A stretch of DNA of 11,694 nucleotides from Myxococcota bacterium (GCA_022710245.1 JAKLHH010000116.1:1-11694), one strand, 5' to 3'. Positions 1-9,896 are shown, counted from the stretch's first letter. Notes: generated by a model not told the origin, from the letters alone. Numbers and translations are program-made.

Positions 1-16
1 TCCCTACGACGGGCCC

Positions 17-334
17 GTGAGCGATCTTAAGAAGGTTTATGTTTTTGCGGCGACCATGATGACGCTTGGAGCCGCAGGGGTGGTGGTGACGGCCGCGCTT
101 CCTGCCGCCGCGGCCGCGGGAGCCGGGGGCGCTGGAACGGGCGTGCTCGCCGGCGGTGCCGTAGTGGCCACGGGCGTGGCGGCGGATCTTGTCGTTGAGT
201 CGCAGATCAAACCCGGGGAAGAGCATTACATTCACGAAGGAAAAACCGTTTCGGCGGAAGCGGATCCAAAAAAAATAAGTTTTCAAGACGCCCTTCGTGA
301 GATCGACGCCTCCCAAAGGCAAAATATTATCTAG
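17..334 (+). CDS. Small hydrophobic Gly/Ala-rich protein, possibly the 3' part of a longer gene
   Basis: I do not recognise this protein. The GTG at 17 gives 105 residues: a short charged head (MSDLKK), a hydrophobic stretch at about residues 7-29, a second Gly/Ala/Val-rich stretch at about 31-58, and a polar, charged tail. It could be membrane-associated with one or two helices, or carry a low-complexity glycine-rich hydrophobic linker. The frame stays open to the left window edge (it reads PYDG before the GTG) and no Shine-Dalgarno precedes the GTG, so this may be the C-terminal end of a larger protein. The second half is clearly poorer in GC than the rest of the window, with A-rich runs, and stops 43 bp before ribD. 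Composition suggests it belongs to the same foreign block as the ribD promoter and the first codons of ribD. No function is assigned. Confidence 0.45.
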   Translation: MSDLKKVYVFAATMMTLGAAGVVVTAALPAAAAAGAGGAGTGVLAGGAVVATGVAADLVVESQIKPGEEHYIHEGKTVSAEADPKKISFQDALREIDASQRQNII

Positions 335-338
335 TGTT

Positions 339-366
339 TTGAAAACCCTCCGTAAGTCTCTATAAT
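339..366 (+). promoter_or_regulatory. Sigma-70 type promoter in front of ribD
   Basis: TTGAAA (339-344) and a perfect TATAAT (361-366) are 16 bp apart, close to the housekeeping sigma consensus. Transcription would start around 372-374, only about 4-6 nt before the ribD ATG at 378. No Shine-Dalgarno fits in that gap, so the mRNA would be leaderless or nearly so. No FMN riboswitch lies between promoter and gene. The promoter sits in lower-GC DNA unlike the rib genes that follow. Confidence 0.6.
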
Positions 367-377
367 AGGCGCCATAT

Positions 378-1478
378 ATGGACAAGCCCGATCACGCCCA
401 CTTCATGAAAGAAGCGATCAAGCAGGCAGCGGTCGCTTTGGAAAAGGGCGAAGTGCCGGTGGGCGCGGTGGTGGTGAAGGACGGCGTGGTGGTCGGCCGC
501 GGCTACCACCGGCGCGCCGGCACCGCCCACGCCGAGGTGGTCGCGCTGCGTCGGGCGGGCGAGCGGGCGCGCGGCGGCGACCTCTTCGTCAACCTCGAGC
601 CCTGCAACCACGTGGGCCGCACCGGGCCGTGCGTCGCCAGCGTGGTCGCGGCGGGGGTGCGCCGGGTGGTGGTCGGGCTGCGGGACCCGAACCCGCTGGT
701 GAACGGCAAGGGGATCCGCGCGCTGCAGCGCGCCAGGATCGAGGTGGCGACCGGCGTCCTCGAGGAGGAGTGCCGGCGACTCAACGAGGCGTTCGCCTGC
801 TACATCACCGAGCGGCGCCCCTTCATCACCTTCAAGGCGGCGATCACCCTCGACGGCCGGGTGGCGGCGAGGAGCGGCGACTCGCGCTGGGTGACCGGCG
901 AGGAGGCGCGGCTCGAGGGGCACCGCCTGCGCGACGCGAACGACGTGATCCTCGTCGGCGTGGGGACGGTCCTCGCGGACGACCCGACGCTGACCTGCCG
1001 CGGGGTGCCGCGCGGGCGCGACCCGATCCGCGTGGTCGTGGACAGTCGGCTGCGCACGCCGACGACGGCGAAGGTGGTGGCGGCCGCGGCGGGCTCCACC
1101 GCCCCGACCTGGATCGTCACCACCCACGCGGCGCCGCAGCGCCGGGCCGCCGCGCTCGAGGCGGCGGGCGCCCAGGTGCTGCGCGTCGACGACGAGGGCG
1201 GGCGCGTGGCCCCGGCAGCGCTGCTGCGGCTCCTCGGTGAGCGCGAGCTGATGTCCGTGCTCCTCGAGGGCGGCCCGACGCTGGCCGGGAGCTTCTGGAG
1301 CGCGGGCCTGGTGGATCGCGTGGTGGTGTTCCTCGCCCCCAAGCTCCTCGGCGACCCGCGCGCGCTGCCCATGCTCGCCGGGCTGCCGGTCGCCGCCATG
1401 GCGGGCGCGACGCGCCTCCTCGGGGTGGAGACGCGGCGGGTGGGCGAGGACCTGATGGTCGCGGGGCGGGTGGGGTAG
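378..1478 (+). CDS. ribD: Bifunctional riboflavin biosynthesis protein RibD (pyrimidine deaminase / reductase)
   Basis: Cytosolic enzyme catalysing the second and third riboflavin steps: deamination of the diaminopyrimidine made by GTP cyclohydrolase II, then NADPH-dependent reduction of its ribosyl side chain. The deaminase domain (about 1-145) has the zinc motif HAE at 51-53 and PCNHVGRTGPC with cysteines at 76 and 85, followed by DPNPLVNGKG. The reductase domain (about 148-366) has FITFKAAITLDGR, GVGTVLADDPTLT and LLEGGPTLAGSF. The length of 366 residues is normal. The start at 378 lies just behind a strong promoter and has no Shine-Dalgarno. Oddity: the N-terminus (FMKEAIKQA...GEVPVGAVVV) resembles the tRNA adenosine deaminase TadA, where RibD normally has a TSPNPxVG motif. 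GC rises from roughly 57% to over 80% across the first 180 bases. From residue 35 onward it is unmistakably RibD. The gene ends 2 bp before ribE. Confidence 0.93.
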   Translation: MDKPDHAHFMKEAIKQAAVALEKGEVPVGAVVVKDGVVVGRGYHRRAGTAHAEVVALRRAGERARGGDLFVNLEPCNHVGRTGPCVASVVAAGVRRVVVGLRDPNPLVNGKGIRALQRARIEVATGVLEEECRRLNEAFACYITERRPFITFKAAITLDGRVAARSGDSRWVTGEEARLEGHRLRDANDVILVGVGTVLADDPTLTCRGVPRGRDPIRVVVDSRLRTPTTAKVVAAAAGSTAPTWIVTTHAAPQRRAAALEAAGAQVLRVDDEGGRVAPAALLRLLGERELMSVLLEGGPTLAGSFWSAGLVDRVVVFLAPKLLGDPRALPMLAGLPVAAMAGATRLLGVETRRVGEDLMVAGRVG

Positions 1479-1480
1479 CG

Positions 1481-2127
1481 ATGTTCACGGGGCTGGTGCA
1501 GGACGTCGGCAGGGTGCGCGCGGTCGCGCGCGAGGGGGAGGCGGTCCACCTGGAGCTGGAGACGCGGCTCGCGGAGCGCCTCGCCGTCGGGGACAGCCTG
1601 GCGGTGAGCGGCGTCTGCCTGACTGTCACGCGGGTGGGGCAGGGGCTCGCCGTGGCCACCGCGATCCCCGAGACGCTGACGCGGACCACCCTCGGCGCGC
1701 TCGGCGCCGGCTCGCGGGTCAACCTGGAGGCGGCGCTCCGTGCCGGCGACCCGATGGGCGGCCACGTGGTCCAGGGGCACGTCGACGGGGTGGGCGTGCT
1801 GACCGCGGTGACCCCGCGCGGGCTCTCGCGGGAGCTCACCGTCGAGGCCGACCCCTCGCTCCTCCGCTACGTGGTGGAGAAGGGCTCGATCGCCATCGAC
1901 GGCGTCAGCCTGACGGTGACCTCCGCGCTCGAGCGCTCGCTCTCGGTGGCGCTGATCCCGCACACGCTCGGCGCCACCACCCTCGACGAGCGCCGGGCAG
2001 GAGATCGCGTCAACCTCGAGGTGGACGTGCTCGCCAAGTACGTCGAGCGACTGCTCGGGGGGATCGTTGGGCGCGCAGGGGCGGGGGCTCCATCACCGAG
2101 GCGTGGCTACGGGAGCGGGGGTTCTGA
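1481..2127 (+). CDS. ribE: Riboflavin synthase alpha chain, frameshifted near its 3' end
   Basis: Riboflavin synthase dismutates two 6,7-dimethyl-8-ribityllumazine molecules into riboflavin and the pyrimidine substrate of RibH. Two lumazine-binding barrel repeats are visible: MFTGLVQDVG at the start, VSGVCLTV (43-49) and MGGHVVQGHVDG (92-103) in the first, IAIDGVSLTV (about 139-148) in the second, ending in the usual NLEVDVLAKYVERLL. After residue 192 the frame drifts into GC-rich nonsense and stays open to 2437, antisense to the Sel1 gene. The standard family C-terminus, GSITEAWLRERGF plus stop, is present at 2086-2127 one frame away. A single lost base, most simply in the G6 run at 2057-2062, would explain this; the repaired protein would be 215 residues, a normal length. 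Coordinates given here end at that restored stop. The gene follows ribD by 2 bp. Both barrels are intact, so activity may survive even if the frameshift is real. Confidence 0.88.
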
Positions 2128-2188
2128 TCTGCCCGCGGTGGTGGAGGCGGGGGCGTGCTTCACCTATCTCTCTTCCCGTGCGCGCCGA

Positions 2189-3046
2189 TCATCGGCCACG
2201 CGGGGTCCCGCGCGGCGCCAGCCGGGCAACGGCACGGTCCAGGAGATCAGAGGCCTCGTGCCGCAGCTCGGCGCCGACGGCGCGCTTCAGCTCGACGAGG
2301 TGCGGCCCGGCCTCCTCGTAGTCTTCCACGGCCCGCTGCATCCACGACAGACCGCGGCGCCGGGAGAACGGTCGCCCCCGATTGGAGAGGTAAGCGAGGC
2401 CAAGCAAATAGCACGCAATGGCTCGGTCATAGTCTGAGATGTACCGCGAACGCGCGGCCGTACAGAGGCAGTCCGCAGCCCGCGCGTCGTCTCGAAGCAC
2501 GCCCAGCCCGGCGAAGCAGCACAGCCCCATTTCGAAGAAGCCGTCACCATCCCCTAGCACGGCGCCTCGAGCTGCGGCCGCCGCGAACCAATGAAACGCC
2601 CGGCGATGATCGCCTCGCTCGCGGTACAGCACGGCGATGTTGACTGCTGCGCCCGACGCATCGTACCTCCAGGCCCTCTTGTAGAGCTCAAGTGCTTTGC
2701 TCGTGTCCTGAGGCACTCCAAGACCGACGTCATGGCAGTATCCCAGGTCGTGGAGAGCCGTGGGCTCGTTCTCCGCGGCAGCCAGCTCGAGCCACCTTAC
2801 AGCGGTTCGCGGGGCGGGCCGGACGACGCGAGCACCGCTCCCGCTGGCCATCCCGAAGAGGTAGTGAACGCCGACCTCGGTCTGTGCCGAGGGATCCCCT
2901 GCACGCGCCGCCACCTTCAGCCATCGCCAGTAAGTCGCGAGAGCTCTGTCCCCCCCACGGCTCTCGTAGTAGCTTGCCAGCTCCATGGCGGCGGCAGCAT
3001 CGCCGCTCTTTGCCGCAGAGCGCAGCTGGGCCAAGGACCTACCCAT
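2189..3046 (-). CDS. Sel1-repeat (TPR-like) protein inserted in the riboflavin operon
   Basis: A 285-residue protein made almost entirely of Sel1-like helical repeats, roughly at 14-50, 50-92, 93-129, 129-160 and 166-199. They show the pattern A..G...A...LG..Y..G.GV..D...A...Y..A; the clearest copy is [17 protein letters not shown] near 99-114. Such repeats form solenoid scaffolds for protein-protein contacts, and the partner here is unknown. There is no signal peptide or membrane segment, so it is probably cytosolic. A strong Shine-Dalgarno fixes the start. It runs opposite to the rib genes, convergent with ribE and divergent from ribBA, in DNA visibly less GC-rich than the flanks, which suggests later insertion. 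Sel1 proteins sometimes accompany toxins or secretion systems, but nothing of that kind is seen next to it. The repeat assignment is firm; the role is unknown. Confidence 0.82.
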   Translation of the reverse strand: MGRSLAQLRSAAKSGDAAAAMELASYYESRGGDRALATYWRWLKVAARAGDPSAQTEVGVHYLFGMASGSGARVVRPAPRTAVRWLELAAAENEPTALHDLGYCHDVGLGVPQDTSKALELYKRAWRYDASGAAVNIAVLYRERGDHRRAFHWFAAAAARGAVLGDGDGFFEMGLCCFAGLGVLRDDARAADCLCTAARSRYISDYDRAIACYLLGLAYLSNRGRPFSRRRGLSWMQRAVEDYEEAGPHLVELKRAVGAELRHEASDLLDRAVARLAPRGTPRGR

Positions 3047-3441
3047 TGGGTTCCTCCTGTGGCCGTCGGGGGAGTCTCTCGAGGGGGTGCTGTTCCAGTA
3101 ATCCCAAGATCCTGGCGGCGCCTTCTCCCCTGTGCCAATGTCGCATGAGACAGCGCCTTCTGGAGATGTATGGGTTCGGTTCCCCCCGGCCCCCGAGAAT
3201 CAACGAGACGGTACGCCGTCGTGAGCGAGCGGGGCAAGCACAAGTGTCACGGCGCCGCCCAAGTCGGGCGTTCGCGCGACGCACCGGGACGCCGTGGGGG
3301 CTGAGGTGGCCAGCTTCTACTGGGTGTCCGGAGATACCAGCACCACCTACCACCTCCGGCAACAAACCTGCTGACAACGATTGACGCGTGCCGCCAGCTC
3401 GTGAGATGCAGAGCCGGGGCCGCGAGGGCCCGGGACAGGTG
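3047..3441. other. Noncoding divergent region between the Sel1 gene and ribBA
   Basis: About 395 bp with no convincing gene on either strand. Open frames here have no recognisable protein and no good start. It must hold the start signals of the minus-strand Sel1 gene and any separate promoter of ribBA. TTGACG at 3381-3386 resembles a -35 box, but 17 bp further on there is only a poor -10. A small dyad, GACGG-TACG-CCGTC, lies at 3207-3220. I looked for the conserved FMN riboswitch core and did not see it. Composition changes from moderate to very high GC around 3390-3400, a plausible right edge of the inserted segment. Confidence 0.6.
3053..3058 (-). promoter_or_regulatory. Strong Shine-Dalgarno of the Sel1-repeat gene
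   Basis: On the minus strand a perfect AGGAGG lies 6 nt before the ATG at 3046. It is the strongest ribosome-binding site in the window, supports this as a genuinely translated gene, and decides the start. Confidence 0.75.
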
Positions 3442-4563
3442 ATGTCGAAGCTGCTGACAGTCGATGAGGCCCTGACGCAGATCCGCGAGGGCCGGCAGAT
3501 CATCCTGGTCGACGACGAGGACCGGGAGAACGAGGGCGACCTCTGCATGGCCGCCGAGCGCGTCACCCCGGCGGACATCAACTTCATGGCGCGCTTCGGG
3601 CGCGGCCTCATCTGCCTCACCCTGACTGGCGACCGCGCGCTGCGACTCGGCCTCGCCAAGATGACCGAGCGCAACGAGTCGCGCTTCGGGACCAACTTCT
3701 ACGTCTCCATCGAGGCCCGCGACGGCGTCACCACCGGCATCTCGGCCGCCGACCGCTCGACGACGGTCCACGCGGCGATCGCGCCGGGCGCCGACGCCCG
3801 CAGCGTGGTCTCGCCGGGGCATGTCTTCCCCATCTGCGCCCGCGAGGGCGGCGTGCTGGTCCGCTCGGGGCAGACCGAGGGCTCCGTCGACCTGGCGCGG
3901 CTCGCCGGGCTCGAGCCCGCCGGGGTCATCTGCGAGATCATGAAGGACGATGGCACCATGGCCCGGATGCCCGACCTCGAGCGCTTCGCCGAGGAGCACG
4001 GGCTCGGGATCCTGACCATCGCGCAGCTGATCGCCTACCGCCTGGAGCGGGAGTCGCTGGTGCGCGAGGCCTCGGTCGGGCGCGTGGTGCCCGAGGGGGC
4101 GACCCGCGAGTTCGAGCTCCGCACCTTCAAGAGCTCGGTCAACGACGCCCAGTTCATCGCGCTCGTCCTCGGCGATCTGCGGAGCGGTGCGCCGCTGGTG
4201 CGGATGCACGCGGCCTGCATCCCGGGCGACGTCTTCGGCATCCCGCGCTGCGGCTGCGCCGCGCGCAAGCGCCGCGCGCTGCAGGCGATCGAGCGGGCGG
4301 GGGCGGGCGCGTTCGTCTATGTCCACCCGGGGCAGCTCGACCTCACCGCGCAGGTGCGCACGCACGTCGAGGGGGACCGGCAGAAGCCGGAGAAGGGCCA
4401 CGGGCTGCCGCCCGAGCTGCGCGACTACGGGCTCGGCGCCCAGGTGCTGGCGGCGCTCGGGCTCTCGCGGCTCCGCCTCCTCAGCGACAACCCCAAGCGG
4501 CTGATCGGCCTCCGCAGCTTCGGGCTCGAGGTGGTCGAGCGCGTGCCGCTGACTGAACCATGA
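3442..4563 (+). CDS. ribBA: 3,4-dihydroxy-2-butanone 4-phosphate synthase with a degenerate GTP cyclohydrolase II domain (RibBX type)
   Basis: The N-terminal half (about 1-203) is a complete RibB domain, converting ribulose 5-phosphate to the four-carbon unit used by RibH. It has [11 protein letters not shown] at 24-34, [17 protein letters not shown] at about 97-113, SPGHV at 124-128 and [20 protein letters not shown]. The C-terminal half (about 205-373) is RibA-like and keeps the zinc cysteines (259, 270, 272). It lacks the conserved QEGRGIGL segment, reading VHPGQLDL instead, and the tyrosine-bearing helix; ADxRDYG has become PELRDYG. This fits the RibBX variant known from proteobacterial rib operons, in which the RibA half has lost GTP cyclohydrolase II activity. 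I chose ATG 3442 because homology begins there; an in-frame GTG at 3388 would add 18 low-complexity residues. The stop overlaps a possible ribH start. A separate ribA is expected elsewhere. Confidence 0.92.
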   Translation: MSKLLTVDEALTQIREGRQIILVDDEDRENEGDLCMAAERVTPADINFMARFGRGLICLTLTGDRALRLGLAKMTERNESRFGTNFYVSIEARDGVTTGISAADRSTTVHAAIAPGADARSVVSPGHVFPICAREGGVLVRSGQTEGSVDLARLAGLEPAGVICEIMKDDGTMARMPDLERFAEEHGLGILTIAQLIAYRLERESLVREASVGRVVPEGATREFELRTFKSSVNDAQFIALVLGDLRSGAPLVRMHAACIPGDVFGIPRCGCAARKRRALQAIERAGAGAFVYVHPGQLDLTAQVRTHVEGDRQKPEKGHGLPPELRDYGLGAQVLAALGLSRLRLLSDNPKRLIGLRSFGLEVVERVPLTEP

Positions 4564-4570
4564 CGGGGGC

Positions 4571-4576
4571 AAGGAG
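4571..4576 (+). promoter_or_regulatory. Shine-Dalgarno that decides the ribH start
   Basis: AAGGAG lies 7 nt before the ATG at 4584. It favours that start over the in-frame ATG at 4560, which overlaps the ribBA stop codon. Confidence 0.65.
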
Positions 4577-4583
4577 CGACGCC

Positions 4584-5087
4584 ATGCCACGCATCGTGGA
4601 AGGGACCCTCTCGGCGGCCGGGCTGCGCCTCGGCATCGTCTGCAGCAGGTTCAACGCCTTCATCACCGACCGGCTCGTCGAGGGCGCGCTCGACGCGATC
4701 AAGCGCAGCGGCGGCGACCCCGAGACGGTGGTGATCGTCCGCACGCCGGGCGCCTTCGAGATCCCCGCGGTCACCAAGCAGGTGGCGCAGAGCGGGCAGT
4801 TCGACGCGGTGATCTGCCTCGGCGCGGTGATCCGCGGGGCGACGCCGCACTTCGAGTACATCGCGGCCGAGGTGACCAAGGGCATCGCCCAGGTGCAGCT
4901 CGAGGTCGGCATCCCGATCTCCTACGGCGTGCTGACGCCGGACACCATCGAGCAGGCGATCGAGCGGGCCGGGACCAAGGCGGGCAACAAGGGCTTCGAC
5001 GCCGCCATGGCGGCGATCGAGATGGCGAGCCTCTTCCAGCAGCTCGGCGCCGCGAAGGGCGCGGAGCCGCGCGCGCGCCGGAAGTAG
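4584..5087 (+). CDS. ribH: 6,7-dimethyl-8-ribityllumazine synthase
   Basis: Lumazine synthase condenses the RibB product with the RibD pathway pyrimidine to give the substrate of RibE. It normally assembles into pentamers or 60-mer capsids. Starting at MPRIVEGTL the protein has 167 residues. Family motifs are all present: GIVCSRFN (17-24), the phosphate/pyrimidine-binding PGAFEIP (55-61), [15 protein letters not shown] with the catalytic histidine at 89, and [13 protein letters not shown] (129-141). The last dozen or so residues are Ala/Arg-rich and poorly conserved. An upstream in-frame ATG (4560) overlaps the ribBA stop as ATGA, which may couple translation, but AAGGAG at 4571-4576 and the homology start favour 4584. 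nusB follows after 9 bp. Confidence 0.94.
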   Translation: MPRIVEGTLSAAGLRLGIVCSRFNAFITDRLVEGALDAIKRSGGDPETVVIVRTPGAFEIPAVTKQVAQSGQFDAVICLGAVIRGATPHFEYIAAEVTKGIAQVQLEVGIPISYGVLTPDTIEQAIERAGTKAGNKGFDAAMAAIEMASLFQQLGAAKGAEPRARRK

Positions 5088-5096
5088 GGGGCCGCC

Positions 5097-5507
5097 GTGC
5101 GACACGAGGGACGGCAAGCGGCGCTGCAGCTCCTCTACGAGCTCGACGTCCAGGGCTTCGAGGAGGTGGACGTGCGGCTGCGGGACCTCGTCGTGCACCT
5201 GCTCCCCGAGCTGCCCGTGGAGGCGCGGGGCTTCGCCGAGGAGCTCTGCCGCGAGGTCGCCTCGCGGCTCGAGGAGATCGACCGGACCATCGAGGCAGCC
5301 TCCAGCAACTGGCGGGTGGAGCGCATGAGCCGCGTCGATCGCAGCGTGCTCAGGCTGGCGGTGGGCGAGCTCGGCAGCGAGGGGGCGCCGCCCGCGAAGG
5401 TGGTGCTGAACGAGGCGATCGAGCTCGCCAAGGAGTTCGGCACCGCCGAGTCGGCGGCGTTCGTGAACGGTGTGCTGAACCGGGTAGTGCAGGAGCGCGG
5501 AGGCTAG
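5097..5507 (+). CDS. nusB: Transcription antitermination factor NusB
   Basis: NusB binds boxA RNA together with NusE (ribosomal protein S10) and helps RNA polymerase read through rRNA operons. The protein has 136 residues, typical of the family. It starts with the helix RHEGRQAALQLLYELDVQG and contains the core signatures NWRVERMSRVDRSVLRLA (about 72-89), VVLNEAIELAKEFG and SAAFVNGVLN near the C-terminus. The start is GTG at 5097, preceded by a G-rich stretch (5087-5091) that can serve as Shine-Dalgarno. It follows ribH by 9 bp, the common ribH-nusB arrangement, so it is probably transcribed with the riboflavin genes. The 114 bp to mutA contain only a small CCGCG/CGCGG dyad (5584-5598), with no T-run terminator and no clear promoter. 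Confidence 0.93.
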   Translation: MRHEGRQAALQLLYELDVQGFEEVDVRLRDLVVHLLPELPVEARGFAEELCREVASRLEEIDRTIEAASSNWRVERMSRVDRSVLRLAVGELGSEGAPPAKVVLNEAIELAKEFGTAESAAFVNGVLNRVVQERGG

Positions 5508-5621
5508 CGGGTTCCAGGCAGACCGAGGGTGCGCGACGCCCTGTCCCGTTTCAGACTTGACCACTGCAGATGACGACAGCGCCCCGCGGGTGACGCGGAG
5601 CGACGACCGAAGGACCAGCCC

Positions 5622-7615
5622 ATGAGCGACGAACAGCACCTGCCCTGGAGCGACTTCCCGGCCCCCGAGCTGGAGGAGTGGCGGCGCGCGGCCGCGGGGC
5701 CGAAGGGCAAGAGCGTGGCCCGGCTCTCCGGGGCGACGCCGGAGGGTCTCGAGGAGCGGCCGATCTACCGGGCGGAGGACGCGAGCGAGGCGGTGGCCGC
5801 GGCGGGTCTCCCCGGCGCGAGCCCGTTCACGCGCGGGGCGCAGGCGCTCGGCGCGCAGGGCTGGCTCCTCGTGGTGACGCCCGAGGCGCGCGGCGCCCAG
5901 GCCTGGAGGGCAGAGGCGCTCGAGGCGGTCCGCGGCGGCGCGGGCGCCCTCGAGCTCTTCATGGAGATGCAGGAGCTGGACTTCGCGGCGGACCTCGCGC
6001 GCGCGCTCGAGGGGATCGACCTCGAGCGGGTCGCGCTGCACCTCTGCGGGCTGGACAGCCTGGCGGTCGCCGCGCAGCTCGTCGCGGCCAGGCCGGAGTC
6101 GACCGCCGCCCGCGTCGTCCTCTGCTCTGATCCGCTCGGGACGCTGGCCAGCTGCTGGAGCCTGCGGGTGCCGCTCGCTGCCCACTATGACGAGCTCGCG
6201 CTCCTCGCGCGCTGGGCGCGGGAGAGGGCGCCCGGGTGGATCGTCGAGCACATCCTCGCCGATCGCTGGCACGAGGCGGGAGGGACCGCGGTCCACGAGC
6301 TCGCCTACGGCGTCGCGGCCGGCGTCGAGCACCTGCGCGCGCTCATCGAGCGCGGCCTGGCGCCCGACGAGGCGGCGCGGAGCCTCGCCTTCACCTTCTC
6401 GGTGGGGACTCGCTTCTTCACCGAGGTCGCCAAGCTCCGCGCCGCGCGCGTCCTCTGGGCCGCTGTCACGGAGGCCTTCGGTTGCAGCGTGCCGGCGCGG
6501 GCGATGACGCTGCACGCGCGGAGCTCGCGCTGGAGCCAGACGCGGCGTGACCCCTGGGTGAACCTGATCCGCGGGGCGGTGGAGGGCTTCGCGGCGGTGG
6601 CTGGTGGAGCCGAGGCGATCGAGCTCGAGCCCTACGACTCGCGGGTGGGCGTCAGCGACGCCGCCGCGCAGCGCCACGCGCGGGGGACGCAGCACCTCCT
6701 GCGCCACGAGGCGCGCCTCGATCGCGTGGTCGATCCCGCCGGAGGCGCCTACTACGTGGAGTGGCTGACCGACGCGCTCGCTCGCGCGGCCTGGGCCGAG
6801 CTCCAGCGCGTCGAGGCCGCGGGTGGGCTCGCCGCGGCGCTGGCGCAGAGGCTTCCGCAGGAGGAGCTGCGTCAGGCTGGCCGCCGGCGCGCCGAGCGCG
6901 TCGCCCGTCTGGAGACGCCGATCGTCGGGGTCAGCCGCTACGCGAACCTCGCGGAGGAGCTCCCGGACCGTCCTTCCCGCATGCGAGCGCCGCGCTCGCT
7001 GCCCGCCTCGCCGCCGCTCACCGCCGAGCTGCGCCAGGCGCTCGCGCCAGGCGGGCGCGACGTCGCGCGGATCGAGGCCGCCATCGCGGCGGCGCGCGCC
7101 GGGGTCAGCCTCGACGCGCTCACCGGGGCGCTGCGCGATGGGCTGCCGGAGGGGGAGCGCACCGTCGGGCTCGACCCGCAGCCGGCCGCCCAAGCCTTCG
7201 AGATCCTGCGCATGCTCGACCCGGCGCCCGCGGTGCTCGCCTGCCTCGGCCCGCCGGCCGAGCTCCGCGAGCGCGTCGAGTTCGCGCGGGGCACCCTGGC
7301 GACCGGCAACTTCGTCGCGGCGGGCGGCGAGCGCGAGCTCAGCGCCAGCGCCGCCGCCGAGGAGTGCCAGCGCGCCGGCGCCCGCGTCCTCGCGCTCTGC
7401 GCCGCCGACGAGCGCTACCCCGAGCTGGTGCCGGCCGTCGCCTCAGCGCTGGAGGAGCGCGGCTGGGGAGCGGCGATCGTCGTCGCGGGGCGGCGCCCGG
7501 CGGACGCGGCGTGGACGGCGCTGCCGTCCGTGTTCATCCACCGCGGCTGCGATCTGCCAGCGGCCTTGAACCAGCTGCAGGAGGCGACGATGGAGTGGGC
7601 GATGGCGGTGACCCG

Positions 7616-7619
<4 letters not shown>
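5622..7619 (+). CDS. mutA: Methylmalonyl-CoA mutase small (beta) subunit
   Basis: The catalytically inert partner of MutB in the heterodimeric, adenosylcobalamin-dependent mutase. It is 665 residues long, in the family range. The barrel half (about 40-480) includes GASPFTRG (65-72), [20 protein letters not shown] (about 256-275), [17 protein letters not shown] and [13 protein letters not shown]. The C-terminal half (about 523-665) has the fold position of a cobalamin domain ([19 protein letters not shown]...GNFVAAGG) but no DxHxxG cobalt-ligand motif, as expected for the small subunit. ATG 5622 has AAGGA (5610-5614) 7 nt upstream. The stop overlaps the mutB start by 4 bp, giving translational coupling and balanced subunits. 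A 34-nt stretch at 6427-6460 is almost identical to 8517-8550 in mutB, reflecting common ancestry and biased codon use. Confidence 0.92.
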
Positions 7620-9790
<2,171 letters not shown>

Positions 9791-9791
9791 T

Positions 9792-9810
9792 ACCTGGTCA
9801 CAGGTTTTTT
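9792..9810 (+). terminator. Short intrinsic terminator after mutB
   Basis: ACCTG (9792-9796) and CAGGT (9801-9805) form a 5-bp stem with a 4-nt loop (GTCA), followed by a run of six T (9805-9810). It begins one base after the mutB stop. The stem is short but the T tract is rare in this GC-rich DNA, so termination of the mutAB transcript here is likely. Confidence 0.65.
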
Positions 9811-9896
9811 GATCGGACGGCGTGAATCAATCAAATCCTCTGTGGCGAGGTGTAGCCCGCTCTGGCCTCGCCTAGCCGCTGTAGGCCGTCGAGCTC

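Noticed and set aside
2128..2437. The extension of the ribE frame past the restored stop
   Set aside because: It reads antisense to the Sel1 gene and has no riboflavin synthase similarity. It exists only because of the frameshift near 2057-2087.
3388..3441. GTG at 3388 as the ribBA start
   Set aside because: It would add 18 low-complexity residues with no family similarity; RibB homology begins at the ATG at 3442.
4560..4583. ATG at 4560 as the ribH start
   Set aside because: It lacks its own Shine-Dalgarno, while the ATG at 4584 has AAGGAG at good spacing and starts exactly where lumazine synthases do. The overlap may still aid coupling.
5557..5585. TTGACC at 5557-5562 as a mutA promoter
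   Set aside because: No acceptable -10 box lies 15-19 bp downstream; the sequence there is CGCCCC.
4425..7193. A 922-codon open frame on the minus strand
   Set aside because: It is antisense to ribBA, ribH, nusB and mutA, all of which match known families along their length. Long antisense frames without stops are expected at this GC content, and its product is a His/Arg/Leu-rich low-complexity string.
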